Of a stretch of 25,412 nt of DNA, positions 7,262 through 14,653 are shown piece by piece (within the stretch, counting starts at the first letter, position 1; every line of letters begins with the position of its first letter). The translations under genes and the position numbers were made by a program. The DNA comes from Leadbetterella byssophila_A. GTDB taxonomy: Bacteria; Bacteroidota; Bacteroidia; Cytophagales; Spirosomataceae. The DNA is taken from NCBI GenBank assembly GCA_040394735.1, contig JBEBRR010000055.1:1-25412 (forward strand). Reading direction: 5' to 3'. A model generated the notes under the pieces. It ran no database searches, was not told where the DNA came from, and saw nothing but the letters and a program-made list of their open reading frames with translations.

Positions 7262-7515
7262 TGAATCCCGGGAGAAAGTTCGGTTTTATCCAGGCGGATA
7301 AAATACCCGCTCTCCTCTCACCGTCTGGTGCACGCAGAAGTGAATAGGGGAAGCCCTGGCGATTCAGAGAATCAGCCCGGTGGTTTACGCCACGGGTGAA
7401 GCGCTTGCTATACAGCGGGGAGAAGAGTGGCGCGTTGCGAGGCAATTTCAGGGAATGCCTCCGTCTCAACGTTTAGTCGCCTGTACTATTACAGATGGTT
7501 ACGTCTGTTTTCAGA
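7262..7515. other. Gene-free stretch dense in hairpins (possible structured RNA or mobile-element remnant)
   Basis: No credible protein is encoded between 7237 and the tRNA terminator at 7594; short frames on both strands have no recognisable family. The stretch instead holds a run of short perfect or near-perfect hairpins: 7284-7303 (8 bp, loop AGGC), 7346-7357 (4 bp), 7361-7373 (5 bp, loop AGA), 7376-7396 (CCCG/CGGG and TGG/CCA with one bulged G), palindrome AAGCGCTT at 7399-7406, 7441-7459 (GGCA/TGCC), 7481-7494 (5 bp, loop CTAT) and 7504-7515 (4 bp, loop TTTT). It is more G/C-rich than typical intergenic DNA here. It could be a structured RNA, a group II intron fragment or another mobile-element scar. 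Strand is undecided. Confidence 0.35.
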
Positions 7516-7593
7516 TCCCTCTTGGTTTTTATGAATTGAATATTTCAGATCAGATGAAAAATACAATGTAGCAGAATCGTGTGCAAATTCAAA

Positions 7594-7625
7594 CAAAAAA
7601 GGAGCCAAGATTACCTTAACTCCTT
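7594..7625 (-). terminator. Rho-independent terminator of tRNA-Ala
   Basis: Read on the minus strand, AAGGAG (7625-7620) pairs with CTCCTT (7604-7599), with an inner AAG/CTT pair in the loop, followed directly by a run of T. It lies 11 bases past the 3' end of the tRNA, as expected for its terminator. Confidence 0.75.
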
Positions 7626-7635
7626 GATTTTCAAG

Positions 7636-7709
7636 TGGAGAAGATCGGGCTCGAACCGACGACCTCTTGACTGCCAGTCAAGCGCTCTAGCCAACTGAGC
7701 TACATCCCC
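7636..7709 (-). tRNA. tRNA-Ala (anticodon GGC)
   Basis: The 74-base minus-strand sequence folds as a complete cloverleaf. D arm is GCTC-AGTTGGCTA-GAGC; anticodon stem CTTGA/TCAAG encloses loop CTGGCAG with anticodon GGC (reads GCC and GCU, alanine); the T arm is GTCGG-TTCGAGC-CCGAT. The acceptor GGGGATG/CTTCTCC contains the G3:U70 wobble that identifies alanine tRNAs. It has a U6-U67 mismatch. The CCA end is not encoded (discriminator A followed by CTTGA). It has its own promoter upstream and a terminator downstream, so it appears to be a single-tRNA transcript. Confidence 0.96.
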
Positions 7710-7722
7710 GTTTTTGTGAGTG

Positions 7723-7753
7723 CAAATATACGTAAGAAAAATAATTTACCAAC
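7723..7753 (-). promoter_or_regulatory. Promoter of tRNA-Ala
   Basis: On the minus strand GTTG (7753-7750, three of four matches to TTTG), 19 bases, then TATATTTG (7730-7723, exact TAnnTTTG). Transcription would start near 7716, a few bases before the tRNA 5' end. The -33 element overlaps the last codons of the upstream outer-membrane protein gene, which ends at 7746. Confidence 0.6.
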
Positions 7754-10700
7754 CCGCAATCATAAAATTTACTCCGGTGACCTGCCCCTGCCACTGTTTG
7801 TCGCGGTACGGGTAGGCCAGGTAAGGCTCAATGATCAGGTAACCCAGCAGGTTCATGCGTAAGCTTACGCCCAGTGACATGACGGCATTGTTACGGCTGA
7901 GCCGGGAGGCAGCGCTTGTGGCACCTTCAGCAGGTGGAGAAGACCGGGTACTCCATGTCATGCCGGTATCAAAGAAAAGGTTCAGGTCAGAAGCCACATA
8001 ATTAAAGGGGATAAGCGCCAGCTTCTTGTGGCCGGTGAAGGGGAGTCTTACTTCCACATTGGCCACGGTCATCTGTTCACCACTCAGGCTGCTTTCGCCT
8101 ACCTGGTTCCAGGACCCGATAAACATGTTTTTATCCAGCCCGTGAATGTACCAGGGATAGCCCAGGTAAAGCGGGTAAATACGGTTGAGGCTTTCGAGGT
8201 TGCGGGGATTCAGCCGGCCTTCGTAGTAGAATCTCCCGGCCAGCGTGAAGGGCTTCAGGTATTGGTATTTGCGGAAGTCGGTGAGCACCAGGTTATAATC
8301 TGTGGTACCAAAGTATTTGCCTGCTTCCAGCCGGTAACGGTAGCCTTTCAGCGGAGCTACAGACCCAAAGGTGGTGTTATCTCCCACCAGGGCGCCGAAA
8401 ATCTGCGTGGTGTTAAAACCCGAGAGGCCGAGTTCCTCTTTGCTTACGCGTTCGGCCTTACTGTAACCGGTAGTGATGAAGTCTGCCAGGTAACCGGTAT
8501 TGGTTACTCCCATCAGGCCGTGCCGGGGGTAGTCTTTGGCCCTGTAGGTATACCAGTTGTTGCTTACGCCGAATTCCAGGCGGGTCTGGCGGCTGAGCGG
8601 GCGGATGACATAGCCGGATAGCTGATCTATAAAGAGGCGGACTATGCGCTCTTTCATGACGCCTTCCATGTAGGTGATATTTCCCGAAGTACTGACGGTG
8701 TCTCCGGCTGTAATGTCATAACCGCCGTAGAGACGGTAGGGGATATGGCCGCCTGAAAATCCGAACTGCCATTTATGCTTCTGATTCAGGTAGTAAACCT
8801 GTCCGCCGAAATCTTCGATCTCTCCGTTCAGCGCCAGTGTAGCCGCAAGCTGGTTGTTATTCAGCATATCGCTGAAAAGCGCCATGACCCCTCCGGCCAT
8901 CCCCGCACCGAACCGGGATACACCTGCAGAAATACCGGAGTTGGCCAGGTAGTCGAGCTTGAATTTTCCTTTGTAGGGCAGGTCTTTGTATACTTCCGAT
9001 GTTACTACGGCCGGCCTTTGGGTACGGTCGAGGTTACGTTGTACTACGTCTTCACCGCGGGTGATTCTTCCCGGAGGAAGGATACCCGCGCCGGTATTAC
9101 GGGTAATTACTTCGTAGTTAAGTGATTCAAGTGCTGAAGCCGGTGAAAAAATAATGCTGTATTCCCCTTTATTCAGGAGATTATATACTGCATCTCCTGA
9201 TTTTGAGGCAACGGAAAGAGCAGGAGAGTAAGAGGTTATCCCGGAGATGCCCGTGTAATAATTGGTTACTCGGGTGATCTTTCCACTGGCGGGATCTGCT
9301 TTGTAGAGGTCGCGGAAACCGTCAGGTGAACTCAGAAAATAGACAAATTTCCCGTCTGCAGATACCTGGGGGTTGACGTTATCTACGCCGTCAAAAAGAG
9401 ATAACACTTCTGTTTGCCCGGAGTCTATCGTGTAGCGGGCTATTTTCAGGTATTCTTTCTCCAGGTATTCAGTGCTTCCGCCACGGTCGGTGACGAAGTA
9501 GATGTACTTCCCGTCAGGTGACCACGCGGGCTGAACATCAGAATAGGTATCCCGGGTCAGATTTCTGAGTTCGGCGGTTCTCAGGTTATACAGGAATAGA
9601 TCCACCGTGCCGTCTTTGATGCCGGTGATGACCAGCTGCTCGCCGTCAGGTGACCATGCCGGGTTGGTGAAGGCATCGAGGTCCGGAATGGCGTATTCTT
9701 TTTTACCGCCTTTAAAGGCATCCAGAACCAGCAGCTTATTGCGGGCTTTGGCCTGGATCACGAGAGCTACCTTCTGCCCGTCAGGCGACCACGTAATGGT
9801 AGATTCCATAAAGGAATAGGAGTCGACATGCTGGCCGAAGCCGTCAGTATTTATCTTTTTTATCACCTCGCCGGTAGCGCTTTCTGCAATGAAGAGGTTC
9901 ATGCTCAGGACATCTTTAGAGGAGATGTAAGCCACATAATGGCCGTCAGGACTGATGGAAGGGGCAATGTTCATTTCTCCGCCAGGCATTGCAGAGGCTA
10001 CCACACCGTCGGTCATGGTTTTCTCCCTTCCTCCTTCAAAATGGCTGTAATATTGTTTCAGGTCGTTTTTGAATTTTGTGGAGAAGGCATCGATATCCAT
10101 ACGGAAAATCCGGACAAAGGCTTCCTGTATGCCGTAGATGGCTACCTGCTTGTAAAGCGGGCGGATGATCTCGTCGCCGTACAGTCCGGCGATGTAGGCC
10201 CAGAAGGCCTGGCCCCAGCGATAGGGAAAATATTTATGCTGCTTGACCACCAGGTCTTCAATAGTGGGCAGATCATTGTTCAGCACGGCGTCGCGCATCC
10301 ACAGGGCGGTATGCGGGTCGGTTCTGCCCAGCGAAAGATATTCTGCCAGTCCTTCGGTCATGAAAAGGGGAATGTTTCCCATATTCTGAAGGTTGGTGGA
10401 ATCGCTGCCGTAGGTCATGGTCTGGTACTGGAACACATGCACCATTTCATGGCCCAGCACGTGATCTGTCTGGCGTTTGGTAAAAAACAGGGGCATGACC
10501 ACTCGGGTCTTGAAGCCTTCGGTCACCCCGCCGGTGCCTTCGCCGATCCGGCCGCCGATGACGGTGGTTTCCTGGAAATCGGGATGAGAGTTGTAGATGA
10601 TCAGCGGATTAGGCGTGATAAAAGACATCTTAAAGATCTCCTGGTGGTTTTTATACCAGTGCTCGCTGTTTCTGAGCAGCTCATCTGCCAGGGTCTTATT

Positions 10701-10859
10701 GTTCAGATAGTAATACAGGTCAAAATGGTTGCTCCGGAGCACCTTAAACTCATTGGCACGGTTCCGGGTCTTGTTTTGCCCGAAATATTCGCCCTGGGCA
10801 GCTGCCTGGGCAACACACAGGATCAGGCCGATCACAAAAAGCTGAACTTTCCCGGTCAT
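7746..10859 (-). CDS. Outer-membrane protein: HExxH metallopeptidase-like domain, PD40 propeller and beta-barrel
   Basis: This 1037-residue protein has a signal peptide (1-22, ending AQAAAQ). Residues about 35-280 form a gluzincin-like peptidase domain with H137-E-M-V-H141 and, 28 residues later, TEGLAEY, where E169 would be the third zinc ligand. Residues about 290-560 carry PD40/TolB-type propeller repeats, seen as PSISPDG, ITWSPDGQKVAL, PAWSPDGEQLVI, PAWSPDGKYIYF and NPQVSADGKFVYF. The last 400 residues have alternating beta strands like the BamA/TamA (Omp85) barrel and end in ...GVNFMIAGW, an aromatic C-terminus typical of barrel proteins. It would sit in the outer membrane with the peptidase and propeller in the periplasm or outside. 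The gene follows the NlpC/P60 lipoprotein by four bases and is last in a four-gene unit. The zinc motif is complete, so a real protease activity is possible but unproven. Confidence 0.88.
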   Translation of the reverse strand: MTGKVQLFVIGLILCVAQAAAQGEYFGQNKTRNRANEFKVLRSNHFDLYYYLNNKTLADELLRNSEHWYKNHQEIFKMSFITPNPLIIYNSHPDFQETTVIGGRIGEGTGGVTEGFKTRVVMPLFFTKRQTDHVLGHEMVHVFQYQTMTYGSDSTNLQNMGNIPLFMTEGLAEYLSLGRTDPHTALWMRDAVLNNDLPTIEDLVVKQHKYFPYRWGQAFWAYIAGLYGDEIIRPLYKQVAIYGIQEAFVRIFRMDIDAFSTKFKNDLKQYYSHFEGGREKTMTDGVVASAMPGGEMNIAPSISPDGHYVAYISSKDVLSMNLFIAESATGEVIKKINTDGFGQHVDSYSFMESTITWSPDGQKVALVIQAKARNKLLVLDAFKGGKKEYAIPDLDAFTNPAWSPDGEQLVITGIKDGTVDLFLYNLRTAELRNLTRDTYSDVQPAWSPDGKYIYFVTDRGGSTEYLEKEYLKIARYTIDSGQTEVLSLFDGVDNVNPQVSADGKFVYFLSSPDGFRDLYKADPASGKITRVTNYYTGISGITSYSPALSVASKSGDAVYNLLNKGEYSIIFSPASALESLNYEVITRNTGAGILPPGRITRGEDVVQRNLDRTQRPAVVTSEVYKDLPYKGKFKLDYLANSGISAGVSRFGAGMAGGVMALFSDMLNNNQLAATLALNGEIEDFGGQVYYLNQKHKWQFGFSGGHIPYRLYGGYDITAGDTVSTSGNITYMEGVMKERIVRLFIDQLSGYVIRPLSRQTRLEFGVSNNWYTYRAKDYPRHGLMGVTNTGYLADFITTGYSKAERVSKEELGLSGFNTTQIFGALVGDNTTFGSVAPLKGYRYRLEAGKYFGTTDYNLVLTDFRKYQYLKPFTLAGRFYYEGRLNPRNLESLNRIYPLYLGYPWYIHGLDKNMFIGSWNQVGESSLSGEQMTVANVEVRLPFTGHKKLALIPFNYVASDLNLFFDTGMTWSTRSSPPAEGATSAASRLSRNNAVMSLGVSLRMNLLGYLIIEPYLAYPYRDKQWQGQVTGVNFMIAGW

Positions 10860-10863
10860 AGCG

Positions 10864-11319
10864 TTAAATCTTGGGTCTGGTGGCTTTTACAAATTTAGGT
10901 TTCCAGTAATTAGAATACAAATTATCTTCCCGCACACCGGCCGAACTGGAGGAGTGCAGGAAGAGAATGATATCCTTACTAACGATCTTTGTAACAATTC
11001 CTGTATGATTGATCCTGGAGGTTTTTCCGATTTTAAAATAGACCAGATCGCCGGGTTGAATTTCCGTTTTTTTTACTGCGGGAAATATTTCCGCCTGCTC
11101 ATAGGAAGACCGGGGAAACGGGCGGCCCAGTTCGGAGAAGGTTCTGAATACCAGTCCCGAACAATCCATTCCCTGTGCGGTATTTCCGCCATATCTGTAG
11201 GGCGTTCCTTTGTAACGCAGGGAGATGTCGGTCAATACGGCATTGCGGTTCACCACCGGCGCTTTCCGGCAGGCGTTGAAGAGTAGCGGGAGAAGAAGGA
11301 CGAACAGTATTTTCCTCAT
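10864..11319 (-). CDS. NlpC/P60-family cell-wall peptidase lipoprotein
   Basis: This 151-residue protein begins with a lipoprotein signal peptide (lipobox LFNAC, Cys 17). The rest is a compact NlpC/P60 domain: YKGTPYRYGG, the catalytic Cys in MDCSGLV (C53), the general-base His in INHTGIV (H105) and the third polar residue in LFLHSSS (H122). Such enzymes cut D-gamma-glutamyl-diaminopimelate or related bonds in peptidoglycan stems, and anchoring would place it in the periplasm. Its ATG overlaps the stop of the thioredoxin-like gene as ATGA, and the barrel protein gene begins four bases after its stop. No SH3 or other binding domain is present, which makes it a minimal member of the family. Confidence 0.93.
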   Translation of the reverse strand: MRKILFVLLLPLLFNACRKAPVVNRNAVLTDISLRYKGTPYRYGGNTAQGMDCSGLVFRTFSELGRPFPRSSYEQAEIFPAVKKTEIQPGDLVYFKIGKTSRINHTGIVTKIVSKDIILFLHSSSSAGVREDNLYSNYWKPKFVKATRPKI

Positions 11320-12686
11320 TTTCCAAAGATAAGCCTGTCAAGTTCCTGGATCATCGATCGTCCGTCATCCAGACGGGGCTCCTCTACCGTATTCGAGAGG
11401 ATCTTTCCTGATTTGTCAAGAATAAGATAGTTGGGAAGAATGTCAGTGCTATAATTTTTTTTCAGGAAAGGGTTATTGTACCCGTTCAGGTGGATACCCA
11501 TGGGTTTCCGGCTTTTAACAAAACTCCTGTAGCTTTCGCGCGGGCTGAGGTTGATGAAGACAAAAGCCAGGTCTTTCCTTTTAGAATAGAAGCCCTCCAC
11601 AAATTCCATAGCTTTGATATCTTCTATGCACAGGAAACACTCTTCGTCATAAAACCCGAGAACCACATTTTTTCCCCTGAAGTCTTTCAGTTCCACCAGC
11701 CGGCCTTTCAGATTTTCCACAATAAAGCCGGGGGCTTCTTTTCCTGTTTCCAGCACTTCACTTTTACGGAAATGGCTGGCAATGACCTTTTTGTAAACAT
11801 CGTTATCCGAAAAATACATATAGTCGTCACCCAACAGCTTGATTTCTTCGGTGAGTCCGTCGAGGTTCAGGTAATCCAGGATCCTGGCGGCCAGGATCCT
11901 TTCGGTAATTCCCTGGCCCACAGTGTTTCTGAGGTTTTTAAGGTATTCATATTCCAGTGTACGTGAGTCTTTATGGCGAAACCCGGTGAGGGAATTCTGC
12001 ATCAGGCCCTCGGCCAGCTGCCCGAGGTAAATAGACCTGCCCCGGATCTCCTCACTGAAGTCGCCCCAGTTCATGCTGAGGGTGCTGTCAGGCAGCTTAT
12101 TGAAATTCAGGTAGCCCAGCTCTTTCAGCTTGAATTTCCCGGTAATGTCGGCCTTTTGCAGGGCATAGAAATCAGGGGTAAACAAGGAGGCCTGGTCATC
12201 CAGCAGCGCAGTCTGTTCCCGGATAAGGCTTTGGGTTTTCTGGAAGAAGGAAGAACGGGAAAAGGCTTTGAGATTACTTAATTCAATTTCGTAATCGTGA
12301 TCCACCTCATATTTCTGACGCAACATGAGCTGATAGGCCCATTTGGGCGAACCCGGTCCCTCCACCCGGAGGGTATGATTAAAGTCGCTGTTATCGAAGG
12401 TAAGATGAATCTGGTCTCCCGGCTCTATTTTCAGGAGGTGTAAGCCATGCTCTCCAAAAGAAATATCACAATAGGCGATGCTGCGGAGGGGGAATTCCAC
12501 CAGGTAAACGCTGTCATGGTTCATCTTCAGGGTGTATTCCCTGGGTTCGGAGATCCAGTCAGAATAATAGGTGAATGTCAGGTAGTCTTGTTGGGGATTG
12601 CTTATTTTCCCGGTAAGACGGAAGAAATCCTGCGCCATCACCAGGCGGGAGCTGATCAGTAGCCCGATCAAGAGGGTTTTACTCAT
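11316..12686 (-). CDS. Periplasmic thioredoxin-like (TlpA/AhpC-TSA type) protein
   Basis: This 456-residue protein starts with a signal peptide (1-18, ending VMAQ). The N-terminal part has a beta-rich segment like the DUF4369-type domain found before Bacteroidota thioredoxins (FRLTGKISNPQQDYLTFTYY and the EPGDQIHLTF motif). A long helical middle (about 120-310) follows. The thioredoxin-like domain runs from about 315 (KEAPGFIVENLKGRLVELKD) to the end. Its active site is C350-F-L-C353, preceded by DEE rather than the usual Trp, and the cis-Pro loop is DILPNYLILD. It probably reduces or isomerises disulfides in envelope proteins. It overlaps its neighbours by ATGA on both sides, which links it to the NlpC/P60 enzyme and the barrel protein. 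Electron donor and substrate are unknown. Confidence 0.88.
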   Translation of the reverse strand: MSKTLLIGLLISSRLVMAQDFFRLTGKISNPQQDYLTFTYYSDWISEPREYTLKMNHDSVYLVEFPLRSIAYCDISFGEHGLHLLKIEPGDQIHLTFDNSDFNHTLRVEGPGSPKWAYQLMLRQKYEVDHDYEIELSNLKAFSRSSFFQKTQSLIREQTALLDDQASLFTPDFYALQKADITGKFKLKELGYLNFNKLPDSTLSMNWGDFSEEIRGRSIYLGQLAEGLMQNSLTGFRHKDSRTLEYEYLKNLRNTVGQGITERILAARILDYLNLDGLTEEIKLLGDDYMYFSDNDVYKKVIASHFRKSEVLETGKEAPGFIVENLKGRLVELKDFRGKNVVLGFYDEECFLCIEDIKAMEFVEGFYSKRKDLAFVFINLSPRESYRSFVKSRKPMGIHLNGYNNPFLKKNYSTDILPNYLILDKSGKILSNTVEEPRLDDGRSMIQELDRLIFGK

Positions 12687-13561
12687 TCATTCAGTAAATT
12701 TTGATACACTTCGAGCATGATGCCGTCTTTCAGCCCCAGGTCAGGAACGGCCATGTGCCTCGATTTGGCCCAGCGCATGGCTGACAGGTAAATATCGGAA
12801 GCAAAAGTAACCACGTCAGCACGGTCGGGATTCATTTTCAACTTGTTGATCCGTTCTTCCACGGTATACTGGTTAAAATATTCCACCGCTTTTTCGATAT
12901 CTTCAATGGTACCCAGGCCGTTTTCGTCTTTGGGTACGTATTCAAAGATCTTGCTGATGTTTCCTCCGGTGCCTATAGAGGTTATCTCTTTTTGAGGTGG
13001 TATGTTGTCCATGATCCACCGTTGCATCTTTTTCCACACATCACGGTTAACCTTGCCTTCCATGAGCCGTACCGAGCCGATTTTAAACGACTGGGAGGTT
13101 TCTTTTATTTTGCCGTTATAAATATTCAGCTCCGTACTGCCGCCGCCTACATCAATGTGCAGGTAGGTTTTGTCATGGTCCAGCTCATGGACAATGACAT
13201 TATTGATCATTTCGGCTTCTTTTTCACCGGAGATGAGGTTGATGGTCATCCCCAGCTCCAGCTTTACCCTTTCGCAGATATTGAGGCCATTTTCAGCTTC
13301 ACGCAGGGCCGAAGTGGCGCAGATCAGGTAAGCATCTACTTCGTGCAGCTCCATCAGCAGCCGGTAAACCGTAAGCAGTTTTTTTAATTTGGCCTCACTG
13401 TCATAGCCGATCTTACCGTCGCGGAACACATCGTGCCCCAGCCGGAGGGCGAACCGTACATATTCCACTTTTTTAAAGACAGCTTTCCCGTCATCGTTTA
13501 AAACGGAGGAAATCTGCATCCTGGCGGCGTTGGAGCCGATATCTATTGCAGCTATTTTCAT
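12683..13561 (-). CDS. Ppx/GppA-family phosphatase
   Basis: The 292-residue protein shows the actin-like ATPase fold of the exopolyphosphatase/guanosine-pentaphosphatase family: phosphate-binding DIGSNAARM at residues 7-15, TSALREAENG in the middle, and DVGGGSTELNIY as the second nucleotide/phosphate loop, then GSVRLMEG and TSIGTGGNISKI. It has only the catalytic half, lacking the C-terminal HD-like domain of E. coli Ppx, as is common in Bacteroidota. It would hydrolyse polyphosphate or (p)ppGpp-type pentaphosphate; which cannot be told from sequence. It is the first gene of a unit in which its stop overlaps the next start as ATGA. A possible -7 box is at 13606-13613. Confidence 0.94.
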   Translation of the reverse strand: MKIAAIDIGSNAARMQISSVLNDDGKAVFKKVEYVRFALRLGHDVFRDGKIGYDSEAKLKKLLTVYRLLMELHEVDAYLICATSALREAENGLNICERVKLELGMTINLISGEKEAEMINNVIVHELDHDKTYLHIDVGGGSTELNIYNGKIKETSQSFKIGSVRLMEGKVNRDVWKKMQRWIMDNIPPQKEITSIGTGGNISKIFEYVPKDENGLGTIEDIEKAVEYFNQYTVEERINKLKMNPDRADVVTFASDIYLSAMRWAKSRHMAVPDLGLKDGIMLEVYQNLLNE

Positions 13562-13605
13562 GCGCTAATCGGATTTTCATTTTACACAAAAGGGCTTGCC
13601 CGTGG

Positions 13606-13613
13606 CAAAAATA
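13606..13613 (-). promoter_or_regulatory. Possible -7 box for the ppx/gppA operon
   Basis: The minus strand reads TATTTTTG, an exact TAnnTTTG match, about 45 bases before the ATG at 13561. No matching -33 box is found, so this is tentative. A GGGC-TT-GCCC hairpin (13592-13601) lies in the predicted leader. Confidence 0.3.
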
Positions 13614-13715
13614 TGTATAATTTTGAAAATATTTTAATCAGATTCTGAAACTAAGCGGCAGAATTAACATGCCGGAAAAGGCAGAAAGACGCAGTAAAGG
13701 TTTTTATCAGGCACT

Positions 13716-14144
13716 ATGATCAGTTTTAATATAGAGGTGAGCGGTTTCCGGCTGACTGAAAGAAACAGGAAGAAAGAGCTTCTTAAAGGCATTATCCGGG
13801 AACACGGCTTTAAACCGGGAGAGCTGAACTATATTTTTGTGAGCGATGAAGAGCTCCTGAAGATCAATATTGAATATCTGAATCACCAGACCTATACCGA
13901 TATCATTACATTTGACAATTCGGAAAGCGAAGAACGGATAGAAGGGGATATCTTTATCAGCGTGGACAGGGTGAGAGAAAATGCCTTGAAATTTAAAACC
14001 TCTTTTGAGCGGGAGCTGATCCGGGTTATGGCGCACGGTGTGTTGCACCTGGCGGGTTACAAGGATAAAAAAACGGAAGAGGCACAAGCCATGCGGGAAG
14101 CCGAAGAGCGGGCTTTGAACGCTTATTTCGGGGAAGTGTCATGA
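13716..14144 (+). CDS. ybeY: YbeY endoribonuclease (16S rRNA maturation)
   Basis: The 142-residue protein has the UPF0054/YbeY layout: LNYIFVSDEELLKINIEYLNH, the YTDIITFDNSE strand, EGDIFISVDRV and the metal-binding helix HGVLHLAGYKD. The canonical motif HGxLHLxGYDH supplies three zinc-binding His; here H107 and H111 are present but the third position is D117 (GYKDKKTEE). I recall this GYKDK form from other Bacteroidota, so it is probably a lineage variant and not a defect. YbeY is a single-strand RNase that matures the 16S rRNA 3' end and takes part in ribosome quality control. The gene is preceded by 150 bases without a recognised promoter and ends near the convergent acetyltransferase gene. 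Confidence 0.95.
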   Translation: MISFNIEVSGFRLTERNRKKELLKGIIREHGFKPGELNYIFVSDEELLKINIEYLNHQTYTDIITFDNSESEERIEGDIFISVDRVRENALKFKTSFERELIRVMAHGVLHLAGYKDKKTEEAQAMREAEERALNAYFGEVS

Positions 14145-14181
14145 TTCGAATTTTCAGGAGCATCGCGGTAAGTGCCCCATT

Positions 14182-14625
14182 TCAGGGCAGAACCATGATC
14201 TTGTGCGGAATACCGTCTTCAAGGTATTCCGGCCCGTCGGTCCGGAAGCCCAGCTCCCGGTAAAATCTTTCGAGGTATGACTGTGCGCCGATTTTAATGG
14301 CATGCTTTCCGAACCGGCGGTGACATTCCTGAATGGAGTATTCCATGATCTCTTTCCCGAAGCCGTGCTTGCGGAAGCGGGGAGAAACCAGTACACGCCC
14401 TATGGACAGAAACCCTTCAAACGACTGGCCGAGGTCAAATATGCGGGTATAAGCGGCCAGTTCGCCTTCATATATCCCCTGGCAATGCCACGCCCGCCGG
14501 TCTTTATGATCCGGGTCCTGGTAGACGCAGTTCTGCTCTACCACAAAAACTTCCGACCGGAGCGCCATCAGTTCATAAAGTTCTCTCACAGTGAGTTCAT
14601 CAAAGAATTTACAGGTAAGGATCAT
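14182..14625 (-). CDS. ElaA-type GNAT N-acetyltransferase
   Basis: The 147-residue protein matches ElaA-like GNAT proteins. LYELMALRSEVFVVEQNCVY is the family signature at the start of the fold, followed by DPDHKDRRAWHC. The acetyl-CoA loop is seen as IGRVLVSPRFRKHGFGKEIM (motif A, RxxGxG-like R-K-H-G-F-G), then AQSYLERFYRELGF. It would transfer an acetyl group from acetyl-CoA to an unknown amine substrate in the cytoplasm. The gene is convergent with ybeY (37 bases apart) and divergent from the TatD-like gene, with overlapping promoter space at about 14608-14650. Confidence 0.93.
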   Translation of the reverse strand: MILTCKFFDELTVRELYELMALRSEVFVVEQNCVYQDPDHKDRRAWHCQGIYEGELAAYTRIFDLGQSFEGFLSIGRVLVSPRFRKHGFGKEIMEYSIQECHRRFGKHAIKIGAQSYLERFYRELGFRTDGPEYLEDGIPHKIMVLP

Positions 14626-14639
14626 TTTTTATAATTTTG
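14608..14639 (+). promoter_or_regulatory. Promoter of the TatD-like gene
   Basis: TTTA (14608-14611, three of four matches to the -33 box) is followed by 20 bases and then TAATTTTG (14632-14639, exact TAnnTTTG). The predicted start is about 7 bases downstream, so the leader to ATG 14654 is very short. ATTTTG and CAAAAT form a small dyad across 14635-14647, so the two divergent promoters probably overlap here. Confidence 0.55.
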
Positions 14640-14653
14640 CCAAAATTTAGAAA

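Noticed and set aside
7262..7515. Naming this stretch a group II intron
   Set aside because: No GTGYG-type 5' end, no domain V sequence and no reverse transcriptase gene can be seen, so I kept it as undefined structured DNA.
7254..7571. Short frames on both strands between 7254 and 7571 as protein genes
   Set aside because: They overlap each other and the hairpins, and have no recognisable family; the stretch reads as structured or remnant DNA.
8028..8621. Plus-strand open frame (197 codons)
   Set aside because: It is antisense to the beta-barrel region, without signal peptide or known motif.
9828..10898. Plus-strand open frame (356 codons) opposite the barrel protein gene
   Set aside because: It is a shadow of the opposite-strand gene, with a low-complexity His/Val-rich translation and no family match.
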